NCBI GenBank assembly: GCA_947167515.1
Contig: CAMVIM010000003.1
Span: forward strand, 62,001 to 126,000
Source of the DNA: an uncultured Prevotellaceae bacterium
GTDB lineage: Bacteria > Bacteroidota > Bacteroidia > Bacteroidales > Bacteroidaceae
Direction: 5' to 3'
DNA: 64,000 nt
The notes beneath the pieces are model-generated. The model saw only the letters and a program-made list of their open reading frames with translations. It was not told the DNA's origin and searched no databases. This document shows, one piece after another, positions 61,683-64,000 of the stretch (the stretch's first letter is position 1; each line of letters begins with the position of its first letter). The position numbers and the translations under genes are program-made.

Positions 61683-62498
61683 TCAACTTAAAAGCTTGGC
61701 CATTTGTTCTGCCACCTTTTTCGCTTCCTCGCCTGCTACCTCGGCAAACTTTTCGGTCTTGTCGGCATAGATGATGGCGCGTGAGGAGTTGACGATGAGG
61801 CCGCAATCCTTGGTCATGCCATACTTGCACACCTCTTCGAGGCTTCCGCCTTGTGCGCCGATGCCGGGAACGAGCAGGAAGTGGTCGGGAACAATCTTGC
61901 GGATGTCCTCAAACATCTTGCCTTGTGTGGCACCTACGACGTACATCATGTTGTCGGCATTGCCCCATTCCTGACTCTTCCTCAGCACTTTCTCGAACAG
62001 GCGTTCACCTTCGGTATCGGTGGTCAGTTGGAAGTCGTGGCTGCCCTTGTTCGAGGTGAGTGCCAAGAGGATGACCCACTTGCCTTCGTACTGGAGGAAC
62101 GGAGTCACGCTGTCCTCGCCCATGTAGGGAGCCACGGTGAGGGCATCGAGGTTGATTTCCTCGAAGAAGGTGCGGGCATACATTGCACTGGTGTTGCCGA
62201 TGTCGCCGCGCTTGGCATCGGCGATGATGAAGTGCTGTGGGTAGTTCTCGTTGAGGTACTGGATGGTCTTCTCAAACGAAATCCATCCCTTCACGCCCAT
62301 GCTCTCATAGAAAGCGAGGTTGGGCTTGTAAGCCACGCAATAGGGTGCTGTGGCGTCGATAATCGCCTTGTTGAAGGCGAAGATGGGGTCTTCCTCCTTC
62401 AGCAGGTGTTCTGGAATCTTCTTGATGTCGGTGTCGAGACCTACACACAGGAAGGTTTTCTTCGTGAAAATCTGATTGATAAGTTCTTGGCGAGTCAT
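61683..62498 (-). CDS. pyrF: Orotidine 5'-phosphate decarboxylase (type 2)
   Basis: 271 residues, the longer type-2 form usual in Bacteroidetes. Last step of UMP synthesis. Seen: [18 protein letters not shown], the substrate Lys in [13 protein letters not shown], and the catalytic [22 protein letters not shown] in the phosphate loop and the end block [13 protein letters not shown]. Lies downstream of prfA, a common order. A heptanucleotide tract precedes its ATG. Confidence 0.96.
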   Translation of the reverse strand: MTRQELINQIFTKKTFLCVGLDTDIKKIPEHLLKEEDPIFAFNKAIIDATAPYCVAYKPNLAFYESMGVKGWISFEKTIQYLNENYPQHFIIADAKRGDIGNTSAMYARTFFEEINLDALTVAPYMGEDSVTPFLQYEGKWVILLALTSNKGSHDFQLTTDTEGERLFEKVLRKSQEWGNADNMMYVVGATQGKMFEDIRKIVPDHFLLVPGIGAQGGSLEEVCKYGMTKDCGLIVNSSRAIIYADKTEKFAEVAGEEAKKVAEQMAKLLS

Positions 62499-62500
62499 AT

Positions 62501-62556
62501 CATTTATTATTTATCATTTTTCATTTATCATTTATCATTTATCATTTATCATTTAG
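62501..62556. repeat. Heptanucleotide tract upstream of pyrF
   Basis: Eight seven-base units: CATTTAT, TATTTAT, CATTTTT, then CATTTAT four times and CATTTAG. It fills nearly all of the prfA-pyrF gap and starts 3 bp from the pyrF ATG. Confidence 0.9.
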
Positions 62557-62565
62557 CGCAGCGTC

Positions 62566-63678
62566 CTACAACTCCGCTTCTTTCAATCTTTCTGCATTCT
62601 CAGCCACAATCAGGTGGTCGATGCAGTCTTGGATGTTGCCGTCCATGAAGGCGGCGAGGTTGTAGATGGTGTAGTTGATGCGGTGGTCGGTGATGCGTCC
62701 TTGCGGATAGTTGTAGGTGCGGATTTTGGCAGAGCGGTCGCCGGTGGAGACGAGCGTCTTGCGGCGCGAGGCAATGTCATCGATGTACTTCTGATGCTCG
62801 CGGTCGTAGATGTAGGTGCGCAATCGGGCAAGGGCACGTTCCTTGTTCTTCGGCTGGTCGCGGGTTTCCGTACATTCCACAAGGATTTCCTCCTTCTCGC
62901 CCGTGTTGGGGTTGGTCCACATGTAGCGGGCACGCACACCCGACTCCACCTTGTTCACGTTCTGACCGCCAGCACCCGAGGAACGGAAGGTGTCCCACTT
63001 GATTTCACCCTCGTTAATCTGCACGTCGAAGGGTTCGGCTTCGGGCAATACGGCCACGGTGGCTGCTGAAGTATGCACACGACCCTGCGTTTCGGTGACA
63101 GGCACACGCTGCACACGATGCACCCCCGACTCATACTTCATGGTGCCATACACGTTCTCGCCCGTCACACTACAGATGATTTCCTTGTAACCACCCACGG
63201 CACCCTCGGAGAAGGAAGACACGGTGAGGTGCCAGCCTTTCATTTCGCAGTATTTTGAATACATGCGGAACAAGTCGCCAGCAAAGAGAGCCGCCTCGTC
63301 GCCACCCGTTCCGCCACGGATTTCCAGCGTCACGTTCTTGCTGTCCTCTGGGTCGGCAGGGATGAGCAGGAGTTTGATTTCCTCCTCCAGTTCTGGGATG
63401 CGCTTCTCGTTGGTGGCGATTTCCTCACGCGCCATCTCTTTCATCTCGGGGTCCTCCTCCAAAGCGAGCAGTTCCTTCGCCTCCTCCAGTCCCTTGGTGG
63501 CATTGATGTATTCCTGTCGGGCCTTCATGATGTCCTCCAGGTTCTTGTATTCCTTCGTCAACTGCACATACCGCTTCTGGTCGGCAATCACGTTCGGGTC
63601 GGTGATGAGGGTCGAGACCTCCTCAAACCGAGGCACCAACCCCTCCAGTTTCTCCAATAATGTATTTTCTGTTGCCAT
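62566..63678 (-). CDS. prfA: Peptide chain release factor 1
   Basis: 370 residues. Terminates translation at UAA and UAG. The stop-codon motif reads PVT in RVQRVPVTETQGRVHTSA (the PxT of RF1), and the peptidyl-hydrolase GGQ lies in SSGAGGQNVNKVESGVR. C-terminal KIRTYNYPQGRITDHRI is typical of RF1. The -7 box TAACTTTG (minus strand) lies at 63699-63706, about 20 bp upstream. Confidence 0.97.
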   Translation of the reverse strand: MATENTLLEKLEGLVPRFEEVSTLITDPNVIADQKRYVQLTKEYKNLEDIMKARQEYINATKGLEEAKELLALEEDPEMKEMAREEIATNEKRIPELEEEIKLLLIPADPEDSKNVTLEIRGGTGGDEAALFAGDLFRMYSKYCEMKGWHLTVSSFSEGAVGGYKEIICSVTGENVYGTMKYESGVHRVQRVPVTETQGRVHTSAATVAVLPEAEPFDVQINEGEIKWDTFRSSGAGGQNVNKVESGVRARYMWTNPNTGEKEEILVECTETRDQPKNKERALARLRTYIYDREHQKYIDDIASRRKTLVSTGDRSAKIRTYNYPQGRITDHRINYTIYNLAAFMDGNIQDCIDHLIVAENAERLKEAEL

Positions 63679-64000
63679 ATTGTTGTCCGTTTTGAGTGCA
63701 AAGTTACGAAAAAACGAGCGAAATAGAAAAGGAAAACTCGTTTAAGTTTTCATTTGGCTTTGCCGAAGGTTCCGAGTGCAAGTAACTTCGGCGGAGTCAA
63801 CATTGCGAAAAATGAACGAAATAGAGAGAAAAAGATGGGGAAATGTTTGGGCGTTTCCATTTTTTTCGTTTACTTTGCCGACGAATAGAGAATAATACTT
63901 CAAGTTTCGCATGTTAAAGAAGATATAGGAAGTTAAGGGGAGATAACTGCTTTTCAGCGGCGGGAGATAGAGGACGTTACCCTGTCTGCTACAATCATAT
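63679..64000. other. Gene-free right edge, prfA upstream region
   Basis: Holds the prfA -7 box (63699-63706) and a GCCGAAG/CTTCGGC hairpin (63762-63792). A motif around CGAAATAGA occurs at 63719 and again at 63817 in similar surroundings, suggesting a partial duplication of the promoter region. No reading frame supported. Confidence 0.5.

Noticed and set aside
1-64000. Prophage, integrative element or attachment site near tRNA-Ser
   Set aside because: No integrase, relaxase, phage or transposase gene is visible and no repeat of the tRNA 3' end was seen.

Overview
The window is a chromosomal stretch of about 50% GC from a member of the Bacteroidales, most likely a Prevotella-type (Prevotellaceae) bacterium. 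Supporting signs are SusC/SusD pairs, a PorE-like type IX secretion (T9SS) protein together with cargo proteins ending in T9SS-style C-terminal domains, Bacteroidetes promoters (TTTG, about 19 bp, TAnnTTTG), many lipoproteins with a Cys lipobox, and a tRNA gene that does not encode CCA. No transposase, integrase, phage gene or CRISPR array is visible.

Layout. 1-7 kb is core: ftsH (cut by the left edge), rsfS, lptB, the lipid-transport permease/ATPase pair mlaE/mlaF, and topB. 7.0-9.5 kb holds a promoter with a candidate structured RNA, followed by an AT-rich islet of three poorly recognisable genes that ends in a Sel1-repeat lipoprotein and a strong terminator. 9.6-20.8 kb is again largely core: porE-like, an unknown gene, the overlapping rsmF-like/folA/thyA operon, an exbB/unknown/exbD/exbD energy-transducer operon, tRNA-Ser(GGA), tatD, a polyprenyl synthetase and tonB. 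21-27 kb carries envelope proteins: a large MscS channel, an unknown amphipathic protein, a DsbD/CcdA-like permease and an AspT/YidE-like transporter. 27-33 kb has a GH28 enzyme, a 1220-residue secreted metallopeptidase-like protein and deoD. 33-51 kb is one long minus-strand operon in the order FAS1, SusC, SusD, FAS1, FAS1, SusC, SusD. 51-56 kb encodes a GH128-like glycosidase with a T9SS tail and an M64 peptidase. 56-64 kb is core: uvrA, a YiiX-type hydrolase, a DUF4878-like lipoprotein, an HD-domain phosphohydrolase, pyrF and prfA.

How the parts fit. TonB and ExbB/ExbD would energise the two SusC channels. Their SusD partners and three large FAS1-domain surface lipoproteins form a capture and uptake system with no enzyme or regulator of its own in the operon. 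The GH28, GH128, M64 and metallopeptidase-like proteins are exported; two of them have T9SS tails, and the PorE-like protein is part of that export route.

The most unusual content is repetitive DNA. (1) Four intergenic arrays of short dyads share a strict 23-bp phase, and three of them lie just beyond an intrinsic terminator. (2) A GC-rich palindromic element occurs as inverted pairs. One pair brackets the start of the second susD, supplies part of its lipoprotein signal peptide and contains the susC stop codon; another pair lies in frame inside topB. (3) Six heptanucleotide tracts lie next to gene ends or inside topB. These observations come from reading the sequence; no database search was possible.
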